Assembly: GCA_002224055.1 (NCBI GenBank)
Contig: AZLU01000194.1
Span: forward strand, 1-64,000
DNA: 64,000 bases
Reading direction: 5' to 3'
From: Pezizomycotina sp. ARF18
Lineage: Eukaryota; Ascomycota
The notes under the pieces were generated by a model, which saw nothing but the letters and a program-made list of their open reading frames with translations, searched no databases and was not told the DNA's origin. This document shows, piece after piece, positions 49,065 through 61,282 of this stretch. Position numbers and translations under genes: made by a program. The stretch's first letter is position 1, and each line of letters begins with the position of its first letter.

Positions 49065-51704
49065 ATGAAAGTCTCCACAAGAATTTGACACGGCTGGCCG
49101 CCGTTTCTCTCCTCTTCTTCGCGAACGATACCGCAGCTTTCTTCCCGACGAATCTTCTCTCCGGTGCCGGCCTGTTGGGTCACTCCCACACTCAGATTAC
49201 CCGGGACGCCTTATCGAAGCTATACTTGGAGCTCTTCCAGGTTCCGCTAGGAGACACTCCCAAGTCAATGGCGCAGGCTCGCGACGCTATCGCTGCCGCC
49301 AACGCCGACGTCGACAAAGACCAAGAACACGGAGCGAAGCATTTCGACGGCGAGTCATTTCCTGAAGGCCAAGACCGCCTTATAGAGTTAAGGCAAAGTG
49401 CATCTTCAGATGGTGAGAAACAACGACGTTAATGGCGCGCAGACGAGCCTTGGGCAGGCGCTCCATACGTTGCAAGATTTCTATAGCCACAGCAACTACT
49501 TTGAGATGAAGGAGGCGCACGCACCCTTCCTGCCTCTGCCACATTTAGGCATGGAGGCTATACCATTGCTCGATTAGCCGAATCGGTCAATACCTGCACG
49601 GACTGCGATGACGACAGTGGTATTCTAGGCTTCCTGAAGAAGCTTGTTACTTGCCCCAATTGCGCAAAGAATGTCGAACAGTCTAAACTTACGAGCGGCT
49701 ACTATTCCGGTGAGGATAGGGTCAAGACAAACACCCAAAGTGCTCACACGGCGGACCCTTCGACGGTAGCAGCGGCGAGGATATAACAAGTCGTGGACAA
49801 GGGATCAACAAGGACAGCTCCAGTTGTAAATTTAGTCCGCACTACCATTTGCACGTGCAAGTTGCGACTATGGCGGAACAAGCATCGATAATGTTCATCA
49901 AGGACGCTCTCACACGTTTTAACGACGAGCATGTGCGGGCTTTTTTCGGTGCTGATGGAAGCGCGACGGTTGTACGGAGTCCGGAGTCGAACAGCCAATT
50001 CAACGAGTCGCTGGTTGACGAAATTCCGACTACTACTCCGACCACGACATCACAGAAGCCTAGGAAGACCATCAACGTCGCGAAGCGGGGAGCTTCAAGT
50101 TATGAAAAACCGCACTGGTCCTTCGATAGCGTGGCGAACGTTCCGAAGGGTGGTCGCGTCTTCCTAGATGCTACCGCTGACCAGAGTCATGTTAGCGAGC
50201 ACACGCAGCGCATGTAGCTCACATGGCAGCCCACCATCAGGTGAAGGTTAGTGCTGTTGTAGCTGCAGGGTCCGCTGGAGCGGCGGCATACAGTGCTATG
50301 ACGCACCATTCCGGTGGACACTTGTTCAAGGTTTACGGTGATGAAGAGCAGCATATCGAACATTTCAGTAATTCCGTTGCTGCACCGCATACCGTTGACA
50401 TCGCCTTCATTCACGACGCCTTTACCGACGCGAAAAGGTCGTTCGAATTCGAAATACCTGTAGATTCTACGGTCGGGAACGTCTCCTTCATCGCCAGCGG
50501 CGTTGATAAGCTTACCGTCATGGCTCCAAACGACAAGACTTATTCCTCCGCGGCTGGTTCTTCTACGGAAGGACCGGTCAAAATTGTTGATTTAAAAACC
50601 AACAAGATGATACAGATTGGCCTAACCACGCCAGGCAACCACAAAGTCATCATATCGGCTTCTTCCGCGTGTTTGGCCTCTGAGTTTACTCTAACCGTCA
50701 CCGGCACTTCCTACTGGACCTCACTCACTTCCACTTTGTTGAATTAAATGGGCGACCGGGCCACATGGTTACTACCGAATCGAAGGGGCACCGGTAGCTT
50801 CACCAGGCGATTTAACAGTCGCATCGGCACTCATGTCCGGGTCGTACACGACCGCTTCCTTTTCTTTCCGCACGCCCTCCGGAGAAATCCTCTACGATAA
50901 CGTTCTCTCAGACCCGGAAGTGGTCTGGAAGGGGAGCAACCTTCCGACGAGTTCCTCGCGCCGTATGCTCAGGATGATGTATCTTTTTCGTTCCCTATGG
51001 ACCTCATGGATGAAATCATGGCGTACGACCCTTCCTTTCTGAACATGACATCCCTGGATCCACATTTTCCAGCATGCCGTTGCCCGAGATCCAACAGCCG
51101 TTTGTAGTCCACGTCACCGGACGCGATGTATCTGGATCGACCTACCAGCGCGTGGTACCGCGAACATATACCCCAGCGAGCATCCTCATTCAAGCTCAGA
51201 ATCTCCCGGAGACCTTCGCCACGACAGGGAAACGGTCTACAATTTCAGGATAACCAACGCCGGAGATTCAGATATCGTTGACCTTACAGCGCGGACAACC
51301 ACGGCCTTTTCTCTCGAGTATCTCCATCGACAATTCAGCTCGCAAAGGTGCCAGCAAGCTTGTTCAAGTCACGATAAGGCCACACGAGGGCGATGCCTCA
51401 GGAACAAACAATCTGATCGTCACGGCGACGAAGAGGAAAGGCGGATGCAAGAATTACGTGGTTATTAGCAGTCACACAAGACCAGAAAATCCAGAGTACG
51501 AGGATACGGACGGTAGTCGGAGAGCAAAAGGTGGAAGTTGACGTGATGAACGCACACGCCGAATTTGAGAAAACGGCCAACAACTCTGCTCCCACGGCGA
51601 CCCCTGTGCCATACCAAAGCTCAAGCGCGCGGGTTTCATCCTTCACGTCGAAAGCTACCATTTCAGCTGTGGTCATTCTATTCCTTATGTTCGCTTTCAT
51701 GTAG
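49065..51704 (+). pseudogene. VWA7-like secreted protein (von Willebrand A domain-containing protein 7 type), broken
   Basis: ATG at 49065 starts MKVSTR, and the following signal-like segment LTRLAAVSLLFFANDTAAFF is one base out of frame. N-terminal motifs are LLGHSHTQITRDALSKLYLE and DQEHGAKHFDGESFPEGQ (49170-49375), then DFYSHSN-type sequence near 49470-49500. At 49590-49710 come TCTDCDDDSGILGFLKKLVT and SKLTSGYYSGED. HYHLHVQVATMAEQASIMFI (49840-49900) and DALTRFNDEHVRAFFGADG lead into the VWA-like region, and a frame of 174 codons (50223-50747) covers later beta-sheet domains. The C-terminus has a hydrophobic tail (AVVILFLMFAFM) ending at 51704. Pieces lie in all three frames with several indels and stops. 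Fungal relatives are large secreted or membrane-anchored proteins of unclear role. Confidence 0.72.
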
Positions 51705-52104
51705 AGCTATACTTAGCCTTAGCAGTTTTTCGTCTTTTTTGTCTCTTTCGTTTTTAATATTGAGCTGTGTCACGGGACGGCGTTTTTGTTTCGGGAGTTT
51801 CTATTATAATAGCATTTCTTTTCCGGAATACCGGCCACTTATGCCACAGGGAGTTAGAATGTGTGTGCATTGTTACTTCACTAAAACTACAAGTTGCTTG
51901 ATAGCTCTTCTCATGTTCTGCTTTGCTTTTGTCTTGATTTTCTTCCCTGCTGTTTTCCAATGCTCTTCACCATATTCGAATTATCAAATGATGTATCTCT
52001 ATATTAGTGCTCTCGAATTAATACGTAATAATATTTGTAAATATACTCTTTCTTCAAGGCAATATAACTGATAACGATTATCACAGTAATAAAATGCCCC
52101 AAAA

Positions 52105-52470
52105 TTACTCCTTATTTTCAGTGGCCGGACTAGCCGCCAAAGCTTGCGTCATCCCTTCCCAAGAATCCTCCAAGTAACCCCACTCGACCAACATGGCGTG
52201 CATGTCCCACCACTTCTGCTGATAGTTCTTCGCGTCGACGCCCGACCACACCAGACAATCCAGTGTTCGGCAATCTTCCTCCACTATGTCGCACTCGTCG
52301 CAGTCTTGATCACTCGACAGTCTGTCGCAGCGCTGTGCTTCTATCGCGGCCCATATAATTTTGGGGCAGTCGCACCCGGCTATGCCTGAACTGGGGTCCT
52401 CGACGAGGGTACCTTTACCACCGCCGAGTCCGCAAGGACGCGTTAGTTTGAAGGTCATTCTAACGCACAT
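52105..52470 (-). CDS. Cys-motif cluster member 2, intact frame
   Basis: ATG at 52470 begins MCVRMTFKLTRPCG and runs 121 codons without a break to 52105. The core is GCDCPKIIWAAIEAQRCDRL followed by DCDEC, giving C-x-C-x(12)-C-x(8)-C-x(2)-C. The C-terminal half is acidic and rich in Trp (QQKWWDMHAMLVEWGYLEDS). There is no signal peptide. It is one of three members that read through in a single frame, and so the better target for expression evidence. Start chosen because all members begin Met-Cys. Function unknown. Confidence 0.68.
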   Translation of the reverse strand: MCVRMTFKLTRPCGLGGGKGTLVEDPSSGIAGCDCPKIIWAAIEAQRCDRLSSDQDCDECDIVEEDCRTLDCLVWSGVDAKNYQQKWWDMHAMLVEWGYLEDSWEGMTQALAASPATENKE

Positions 52471-53167
52471 CTTTGCGAGCCCGAATATATTCGTCTAAAA
52501 TCTAGGAGTTCGGTATCTTTCCGGCGTAGAACTTCGTGTTTTCGCAAAGGTAGCCAAAAGGCCAGCTGGGCACAATTGTCTTCGCGTTTATACACGATTT
52601 ATTGATTGTAGCTTGCTTGTAGGAGAAATGCTCGCGTAGGCTCGCGCAGTACAGTCTTCGGTCACTCTTTGGAGATCTGGTATCATGAACTGATTCAAGT
52701 TGTATCTGTACAATGTTGGTCAAACGGTATGTCAAGCGCAACATTGATTTGATACATCGATCCTTGCCTGAGAATGCGTGCGATATCAACATCCTTTTGC
52801 CATAATCCCAACGTATTTCACAATACTTTAAGTGAAGTAGCCTGGCTTTGTTGTCCTTCAATGAGTACATTCAGCTCTCGCACCTTTGTTTCCACTCATA
52901 TATTCGTTTCATCATTATCTAGGAAAGCTGACGTACGTATAGTTGAAAATAATTCCTGGAGCTTGAAACCTTTCGCAAACCGCGAACCTTTATCAAGAAA
53001 AAACGAGCAGAATTTTCACTACTCCTAAACAAAAGTTTTTCGTTTTTAAAAGCTGCCGAATAGATAATCCTAGCTAGCTTTCAAGCACTCCCGATAATCC
53101 ATCTCGGACCAGGATATAGCACCAAAACTCATACCCATAGCGAGAGCAACGTTAATTAAACCCCTAC

Positions 53168-53529
53168 ATGTGCCTCTGTATCCTTGTCACGATTTCTGAC
53201 GCCTGCGTCTGGGGATACTATTTTATTAAAGCTAACAAAGACGTTATCTACTGCTACCTGGGTTGTCGCTGCGCCAAATTAGCCTTCGATATCAGATTTG
53301 ATCGCTGCAACAAAACGTCCTGCACTGAATGCGACAAGTTAGAGAACTTCACGGAATCTTTCTACAAGAATCCACGGAAGAGACGGACGGACTCACCGAA
53401 CTCGATATCGCATACATGTTAAACATTCTGCCGCCACAGTTGAAAAAACATGGCGTTCTAGATAAAAGTCCGGACAAATTGTGGGAATCGTGCAGTATCG
53501 ATGGTGTTTCCTTCTCGAGAAACTTTTAA
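53168..53529 (+). pseudogene. Cys-motif cluster member 3, one frame change
   Basis: ATG at 53168 begins MCLCILVTISDACVWG. The core is GCRCAKLAFDIRFDRCNKTS followed by CTEC, giving C-x-C-x(11)-C-x(4)-C-x(2)-C. This frame stops at 53422 after a basic run. The tail expected by comparison (TDGLTELDIAYMLNILPPQL) continues in another frame to 53529, so a single indel near 53385 is likely. No signal peptide. Confidence 0.6.
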
Positions 53530-54013
53530 ATAAGCAAACCCTTGAATTTGATATTACTACGGTGATCAAAACCCCAAGTCTTATTTTGCATGGGCTTTGT
53601 GTCACCGCCTCTTAAAGTTACTCTCGTATTCTACCACTCGCTTGCTGGTTTAGCGGGGTTTTTGTGCGGGAGACGGTAAATTCGGAACTTTTGCACCATG
53701 GCTAAAACATCCACACCGCAATCCCTACCGAAACCACTGCGTTCTACATTCCCCAGCCAGAATTCCATCGTAATTTAATTCTCCTGCTACCTCAATCTCG
53801 CTACTTCAGGAGCGAAAATTATTACTCGCGATTTGACATTTCAATCCCCTGAATCTCACAATACAAACACTCAATCTTTTTCCCAAAGCTTCCTACTCAG
53901 TAATGTATCAAGTTCGTAACTCACAAAGTTAATAGCTGAGATTTTGGATAGAGATAATGTCACAAAGATGCACCTGACGCAAATTTCTTCCACAAGGTCC
54001 CGTCCCTCTGTTC

Positions 54014-54352
54014 TCAGTACCAATCGAGACGGATATAAATTCCTTGCGGCCCATGCCCGTACAGAACCGGTCCGGTTATCGCTAGAAGAATATCCTCGAT
54101 CCTTATTTTCTTCCTCCGGTGTTCCTCGTAGTCCATACACAGCGCGCCATAGCTATTGATCCGGTTGCAGAGCCCATGCAGAATAAAACATGGATGGCAG
54201 TAAGGGTTGCCGCAGAAGACTGGCTTGGCTTCGTAGACGTAGCCGCGATCGCAGGTGCAGAACGGGGTCTCGATTTTGAGCAGTGCATAGGGATGCCCGT
54301 TAGGTTTAGGAACGCAAGGGTGGAAAAAGGTGTAGTAGAAGAAGCGGCACAT
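54014..54352 (-). CDS. Cys-motif cluster member 4, intact frame
   Basis: ATG at 54352 begins MCRFFYYTFFHPCVPKPN. The core is FCTCDRGYVYEAKPVFCGNP followed by YCHPC, giving C-x-C-x(12)-C-x(4)-C-x(2)-C. The frame runs 112 codons to 54014. Two extra cysteines follow the core (HGLCNRINSYGALC). The tail is less acidic than in other members, so the true end could lie in another frame. Function unknown. Confidence 0.65.
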   Translation of the reverse strand: MCRFFYYTFFHPCVPKPNGHPYALLKIETPFCTCDRGYVYEAKPVFCGNPYCHPCFILHGLCNRINSYGALCMDYEEHRRKKIRIEDILLAITGPVLYGHGPQGIYIRLDWY

Positions 54353-56081
54353 TTTTGTTTTTGGAGACTCGAGGATGCGCTGCGTGTTTTTTTTTTTTTT
54401 TTTTCTAGGAGTGTATGCTGGAGTCTAGGACCGATCTAAGTAAGAGAAGGTACTGGAATTCTCTAAAATGCAGACGGTAGACTAGAATGACACCGGAAAA
54501 ATTTTCCGAAGGCTCACATAAAAGACTATGAGAATATAGGTTACCACGAAAAACGCGTTTGCTCGAAGAACGCAGCTTTGCTTCGGATTTGGACCATTTT
54601 GTTTCATGGTTTCAGTGTTTATTTCAATATCAATTCCGTTTCACGAATCAGAGCCCTTTTCTTTCGATCTTATTTTGAATCTCTGCTACGCAACATACCG
54701 TCTAGTCCAGGTTCAATTTCCGCCCATTTATCGCGGTCGAAGTGATACTCTCAATAGTTTCGATGGGCATTTGAAAGCCGAGAGGAGAATTTAGGCAGAA
54801 AATAGGTTATGTATCGGCATAGGACAAGAGTGAAACTTTCTGAATGATCGGTATGTTTCAAGACGTTAAGGCTGGTGCGAGCCTAACTACGACAATCATC
54901 TGTCAAGCCCCTAAAGCCATAAGCTCCGGTGCGGAAATCCGGCTAAGTTTCTGAGTTTTTGCGGTTAATGTATGAACTCGGAGGTGGGGAAACTGGAGAT
55001 TTCCCTTTTTTGATATATGAAGCTGGTATATGATTAGTCCCTAGATTTGGTTTTACTCTTAAGCTTAAGCTTACTTGCAGTTGATACGAAATAATATCCA
55101 CCAGCTCATAAAGGAGATTTGGTAGGAAAAGCAATAATTACCCCTGGAGCTATAGATTCTTAAAGTGCATCTTAATCTAACAAAATCGATTCTGCGGCGG
55201 ACAATTAGCTGTTTGAAGATATAATATCGCCGTGGTTGAGTTAAACTGGACCGGTGTATGAGTTGGCGTAATCTATCAGGTTGGATCTTATATTGCGACC
55301 TACTTCGTCTTTTGTAACCCTAATTTTTTTATTCAACTGACATTTGGATTTTTTTTTTTTTTCAAGCATGCCTGCTTTAGCAGCAGACTGTGATTCTGAG
55401 TATAATCAATTTTGGCATGATTCTAGTCCAAGCCCGCACGTTGTATAAAAGGTTCACAACGTTTGATAAAAAGAAAAGATTCCACAGGCTCCCCGAGCAT
55501 ATCATCGAGAGCTTCCTCTATCGCCCGATGCAAGAATGTATCCGTTCCGAAATCCCCTCATGCACCCTCTCCAGGTAGTTCTGGAGACCATTTTTGTGTC
55601 ATGTCGTTCTTAATTATAAATCTATTATTCCTCGTTCTCTAACGTAGTTATCATGGTACCATTATTCATGTCTGTTGGCCTAGACCAAAAAAAAAAAAAA
55701 AAAAAACATCAAGACTAGGGGAGTTCCCCTCCATACATGTAAGTTCTACACCAATAAAATAATTGAACTCTTTTCAACATTATTAAGAGAAAGGATTTTT
55801 ATAATTATCATTATTATCAATTATTTATTCAAGTTCCTGAAAGCGGTAAACGGTAGATATATATATCAATGGCACCTTGAATAATAATGGTGTTCAAAAT
55901 AAAAGACGTGCATGCGCGCACATGAAGATAAAAAAAGAGAAATTTTTACCCCAACTCCCCTCCCCTGGAAAATAAAGTTCATAGAGCAAGTCGATTTTGG
56001 ATTCTCTTAATACACCTAGTTGCAGACGGGAAAAAAGAAACGCTTTGCCGCAGTGTATCTTGAACTCTAACATCGAATTAC
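54353..56081. other. No supported gene
   Basis: Only short frames. A-rich and T-rich runs lie near 54388-54405, 55350 and 55687-55707. Confidence 0.4.
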
Positions 56082-56667
56082 TCAAGATTGCTGCTTTTGA
56101 TTAAATTCCCCAAACTTCTCAAACTCCCTCTCGCTAGCTTCATCAAGTATCTGATGCAAGACTCCGTTCCTTTCGAAATTTTCTCGGGCTGTTTCTCGGG
56201 CAGCTGCGGCCAAGTTCGATTCTACAGCCGATTTTTCAGCCCCCACATTTTCACAGATGGGAGTGACGTCTTTCGCGCTCGCGAGTTTATGAATAGGGTC
56301 AGCGATTTGTGAAATCTTGTTGTATTTGTCAGATGGAATTTTTTAAAACGTTTACCGCGATGAAGCGGGCTTATCATAAAGTATTTGCTGCCATTTCCGA
56401 TTCATTCGCATGTTTTCGAAACCGCTGAGCACTTATGACATTGGCTATTATCGCAGGAGACTAGGTTTGCCATGAGGGTAAGGACAACCAAATTACAATC
56501 TTCTCGAGGTTTAAACCGTTTGATTAATCTTGATTCTCATATCACAACACTCCTTCTCCTTTGAGAACTGCTGGGTATTCGATAATTCGGCTCAATAATA
56601 GCCATTGATCACCGTGAGACTTGCAAGGCTCGTAAAAAGTATATGTCGACCGAATGAGGTAACACAT
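56082..56667 (-). pseudogene. Cys-motif cluster member 5, degraded
   Basis: ATG at 56667 reads MCYLIRSTYTFYEPCKSHG. In the next frame near 56490-56410 the core PREDCNLVVLTLMANLVSCD then NSQCHKC appears: one Cys of the C-x-C is lost, then x(13)-C-x(4)-C-x(2)-C. A third frame carries an 80-codon charged tail (SQIADPIHKLASAKDVTPIC to FEKFGEFNQKQQS) ending at 56082. Too short to stand out in any single frame; recognised by comparison with its neighbours. Confidence 0.5.
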
Positions 56668-57858
56668 CTTAGCTAATCGACTACCGAAGATATTAGGGTA
56701 CTAGAATCAAAATGTCTTAGAATCGTCGGGTTCTGTGGTTGATTACCGCGGACTGGTGTTTGTTGGAACACTGAGAAGATGTGAGAGTTCGATATGTAGA
56801 TTGATGTATGTAGATGTGGTTGATGTCCATGGAGATGGATGGGGGGAACGAGGTCCCTTATATACACGGTGCTCTTACAGTGTTATCGTAAGCTATGCGC
56901 GGTCGAGCGTATACGTGTGCTCTAGAGTCTACCTCCGCCTCTTATATATCTCAGCAACATCTTGAGTTCAATTAATGCCCAATCATAGCAGGCCGATAAC
57001 TCCTATGACATAAATATATTAATATAGCTTGAGCTTCGGTGAGTATACGAATTTCAGTGACCGGTTCCAATGTCTCGCATCAGACTCGGTCCGTTCGTGA
57101 GTTCATATTGAGTATCGAGAATAAGGTCCATGATGTATTCTTAAACCTAGTCCTATTGTTCGTTCCCATTATCTCGCTCCCCAGCAGATATATTAGCAAT
57201 ACCACATTTTTACAAGCATAATTTCCATGCTTCATCTTAAGACCGCGAAAATTTACCATTTCGAATGGGCCTGGTCCTGAGAAATGGCCAGAGATAATTT
57301 CAGGGGATTGAAATACTTGCGCATGGCTATCGTGAAGTATTGAGCCACAAGTATTGAAAGCTCCTCTACTTTCTTCTCACTGTAGCAATCTTTCGACTAA
57401 TATAATGAGCAACAAACAAATTTGGGTAAATGTGATCTCCTTAATGCCGTCACCCTTGTGAAAGGATCAGTTAGCGAAGTTTTTGCGCCCTGAGCCCAAA
57501 AAATACATCGGATGGAAGTGATGCAACTGAGGTTCTTCGTTCAGGTTGGATGGACTGGCTCTCGTTCAGGTTGGATGGACTGGCTCTTTTTAAAAATCAA
57601 GTACCATTATTGACTACTATAGATTAATGAAAAGATTAGAAATATAGAAATATACTACTAATAGATGCCTTCTATCGACACGTGTTCGTACTTATATCAG
57701 CAATACCACACTTGAATCAATGGCGAAAATTACTATGACTATGCATTCTTCGTATGTACCTTGTAATCTGCCAACGCAAAAAGCTTCTTTAATCCTTTTC
57801 TATTGATTGAATTTTTAATTGGACCCTTTACACGATGCTCCATCAACAATAAGGTGCA
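56668..57858. other. No supported gene
   Basis: Short frames only, apart from a 25-bp tandem duplication listed separately. Confidence 0.4.
57538..57587. repeat. 25-bp tandem duplication
   Basis: Two identical units, cgttcaggttggatggactg plus gctct, lie head to tail at 57538-57562 and 57563-57587. No gene is associated; probably slippage. Confidence 0.85.
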
Positions 57859-58356
57859 CTACGAAAGGTGCCCACAAGGCGGACACCATTCTTGCGAAAT
57901 ACAGTCCGGATCCGAGTCAGATTCGTCCATATCCGGACCCATAGACTGACGAGTCCATAAATCTTCGTCTCCCGAGAACCGCTCTCCTCTAGCTTTTTAA
58001 TGGATGCTCCACGGAGTCGGGATAGAATTTCCATGTTGCTATCGAACTTGACTTGCTCCGGAATCCCTGGAAGCCTTACCTCCTCCGCAAGCAGAGGAAG
58101 GAAAGGGCCGCCTGTTCTGCAAACAAACCGCATGGTTTGCATTCCTTTTCAGACGCAAATAAATCCAGCTCCATATCGAAGGTGCTTATTATCGTCTCGT
58201 AATTCTCACACTTGCAACCTCAGGGGTTCTGGAGAACGGTATGGCGACTCCGAACGTATCACGATCTTGTTCCCCGTAGTAGGTCACTCCAATGACCCTC
58301 CATTCAAGCTTGCCGGCGTGATGAAAAAAGTATTTCCAGTGAATGCGTTGGCACAT
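57859..58356 (-). pseudogene. Cys-motif cluster member 6, frame-shifted
   Basis: ATG at 58356 begins MCQRIHWKYFFHHAGKLEW. The core GCKCENYETIISTFDMELDL then KECKPC lies one frame off from about 58222, without the middle Cys. Another frame continues KFDSNMEILSRLRGASIKKL. The last acidic tail reads DMDESDSDPDCISQEWCPPC and ends at 57859. At least two frame changes. The acidic tail resembles that of member 1. Confidence 0.55.
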
Positions 58357-58968
58357 CTTTTCCTGTCGGTGGCACGATTTTGAATTACCATTTCCGTTAA
58401 ATATCGGAGGAGCTGTTGGATTGGAATTTTCTCCGAATATGATATAGCAGATAGGTGATTATTATTTCTTAAAGGGGAAAGCACAGCTGTACCATTTATA
58501 TTCCCTATCCTCCAATTCAAGCTGATGATTTTACAGCTATTATGGGGTATCACACCACGAGGTGGTTGCGACAAATGGGCTCTAGGCATTTGCTATCATA
58601 CTGGCTCACCTCAGTTCTTTACTTGAATTTGGACTCCTTTTTAATACGATTTCAAGCTATCAAATAGACGACGATAAAGTCTAGAGGCAGTACTATTAAT
58701 GTTTTTTATCTCCGGTATAAATCAAGTTCAAAACTAGATTTAAAACTCATCTCAAGACATCTTTACGCGCTAGCAACGGATTCGTACTGCGTCGAGAGCA
58801 ATCACCCAGCCGAAATAAAAAGCTCGAAGATATTTCTGACAATCTAAGCTCCCGATTAGAATTTGGAAAGCACGGGGCGTGTCAAATTTACCAGAAACAT
58901 AATCTGTAGTCGCGAGAGAGTAATAAAGACGACAGAAACATGATTAGTTCTCCGATTGCTAAACATTT

Positions 58969-59656
58969 TCATCCAAACCTTCTCCAGTTCTCCCGACCGT
59001 TCCAGGGCCCTGGCCTAGGTCTACGATCTCGTCTCTCTCCGTCTAAAACTCGCGGTTGTACCCTTTCCTGCGCCTCACCCCACCCCCACGACCATCTTCT
59101 TGCCTTATGAATGGTAACCAATTTTCCTGCGGATAAACTGCGGAGGTTGCTGTTCGATAGCAGGTCGCTGCTTGGAGTCGGCGGCGGATGCTCATACCGT
59201 AGTATCTCGTCCAATGGCACGCCAAGCCCGGCTTGCGCACGCTGTAGTCTTCCATCCCCTCTCTGTCCGCGTTGATGATGACGGTTACCATTATTCTGCC
59301 TTAAAATCTCTTCTATGGGATGCGCCTCCGCGGGCCTCGGACGGTCCCTCCGTAAAGCCCCTCCAGAATTTCCCTTCTCCTATCTTCCATTTCTTTGAGG
59401 TCATCGCAGATATCTAATATATCTCTCCAGGTGACTGTTTCCGCCTGATCGGTTTCATCTCCCAGTAATCAGCGTTCACGTCGTTCGCTAATCGAAGGTT
59501 ACGGGAGCACGGGCGACACCACGCATCGCGGCACGGATGGACGACAAATTTTATGTAATTCTTTTCGGTGCAAGGGCAGTTGAAAAGGTTTCTGCGGATA
59601 TCTGCCAGCCTCGGTGTACGGCAGTTCGAACACTCTAGCTTCATATAGATACACAT
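58969..59656 (-). pseudogene. Cys-motif cluster member 7, intact core, shifted tail
   Basis: ATG at 59656 begins MCIYMKLECSNCRTPRLA. The core is NCPCTEKNYIKFVVHPCRDA followed by WCRPC, giving C-x-C-x(12)-C-x(4)-C-x(2)-C. The first frame ends at 59414. The next frame continues TWRDILDICDDLKEMEDRRR, and a third continues EAHPIEEILRQNNGNRHHQR to 58969, so the original protein was probably longer. The core itself is uninterrupted, so a truncated product remains possible. Confidence 0.55.
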
Positions 59657-60177
59657 TTTTTTTCTCTTTCTGAGTTACGAAATGCTTGCCGCTCTGAGCT
59701 TTACCAATCCAGCAAACTACTTATCACTCTAGGACACTCTATAGCCAGAAAATTGAGACTTTTCGATAATCCGAATGCTGCTGCTTATATATCTTATTTT
59801 CTTGATTTATACTGTTTATCTCGGTGGCCTGTCAACCTGGAATTCTTCTCTTGCATGAATTCATGCTGTTGAAAAATCTGCAAAGCTGATTTGCTGGTTT
59901 CCAAGACCTTCTAAATCAATATATTAATATTATTTTTAATTATTAATTATTCATGGATTTATGTGTCTCAGACGCAATAGTGCCTTGTGCAGTAATTAGC
60001 ACCGTCCATTGGTATTCATTAGTTGACATCCCGCGAAGTTAGACGAGAAAATACTATATTGTCGCAAGTTCTCTCGCCTAAGCATAAAAAATATCGTACG
60101 CTCAGTTATAATCGTACCAAGACGAAGATTGAATGTCCCGCCGCTGTCACTCCCTGAACCCAATTTCTATCCTCGCC

Positions 60178-60546
60178 TCACGAGTCAATAAGCCCATCCT
60201 CGGCCTCATACTCATCACAGGTCCAATCCTTCAACTGCTCCGCAACTTCTTCATCTCCGATAAGGTCATCAAACTCTTCCCACAGCTCGTCACCAATCAC
60301 CCTCCTTGCTCCTCAAGCGCGCTTTTGAACTTGAGAACGAGTTCCTTCGCGGGTCGCATATAGCGCAATCCCTGACATCGCGTCCCGTGGATGACGGCGG
60401 GAGGAGCTGGTAGAAAACTTTATCCTTGCATGGGCAGTCCTTGTGTCCGAGCTTGCTTTCGTCAAGCCGGTGTACGGGCCGCCAAGATCAGAGCCTGCGG
60501 GGTCTAAATGGTCAAAGTCCAGGAGGATGATGCGTAGGATACACAT
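60178..60546 (-). pseudogene. Cys-motif cluster member 8, frame-shifted
   Basis: ATG at 60546 begins MCILRIILLDFDHLDPAG. The core HKDCPCKDKVFYQLLPPSST then RDCAICD lies in the next frame; the middle Cys is absent. The tail GDELWEEFDDLIGDEEVAEQ then WTCDEYEAEDGLIDS ends at 60178 in another frame and is strongly acidic. At least two frame changes. Confidence 0.55.
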
Positions 60547-61282
60547 CCTGTTTGACTTTTGGGAATTTCTTGAGCGAGAGTGTCTTTTTGATGTGGATTT
60601 GTTATTCTAATAATGCTGAAGGCCGTCCGGGACAATGATAGTATAGTGTTAACTCGGCTTGCTCTTTTCGGTTTTTGTGCAAAGTTGTGTATGATTCCGC
60701 TTAATAAGTGTTAGATTAAGGATCAAGACCAGCCGCGAAAGTTTTTTTTATCGTAGATTTTCGTTATTATCGCATCCAGTGCTTTTGAGATGTATACAGA
60801 AACTCGAACGTGAACGTAGGAGCACTTATATAACCTTCTTCATCAGGAGCTCCGTTAAATTCAAAGCCATTCATCTCCAGCAACTTGAATATCCTTATTT
60901 CAAATCTCAAAGCTGGCATCACGAACTTTTTGTAACATGTTCCTCACATGATAATTCCTCTAACAAATACAGCTGCCGTTTTGTTTCCAGCGTTGACTCG
61001 TAACGAGGTCTTTGTCGTACTTCAATGTGTTTTGACCCCCGTCGGTCCTATCTTCGGAGAGAATTGTTGACAATCACGAAGCTCTTTGTCCTCAAGTGTA
61101 TAGAATCTGACCAATGATACAGCAGTCGAGACGGCTGCTGCAGCGGTCAAGAGATATTCAGAAAATTCCTGATCGCTCGAGATTTTATTCATGATAAAAC
61201 CTGAATCAAGTTTGAAAAAAAAAAAATTTTTTTTTTTTTGAAAGAATGTGCGTTATGTCAGAGAATCAAGATGAATAAAGTT
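60547..61282. other. No supported gene
   Basis: An A12/T12 inverted run lies near 61217-61240 just beyond the 3' end of member 9. No other structure noted. Confidence 0.4.

Noticed and set aside
51754-52071. Frame with MCVHCYFTK in the 3' region of the VWA7-like gene
   Set aside because: Continues as a hydrophobic T-rich translation without the cysteine core.
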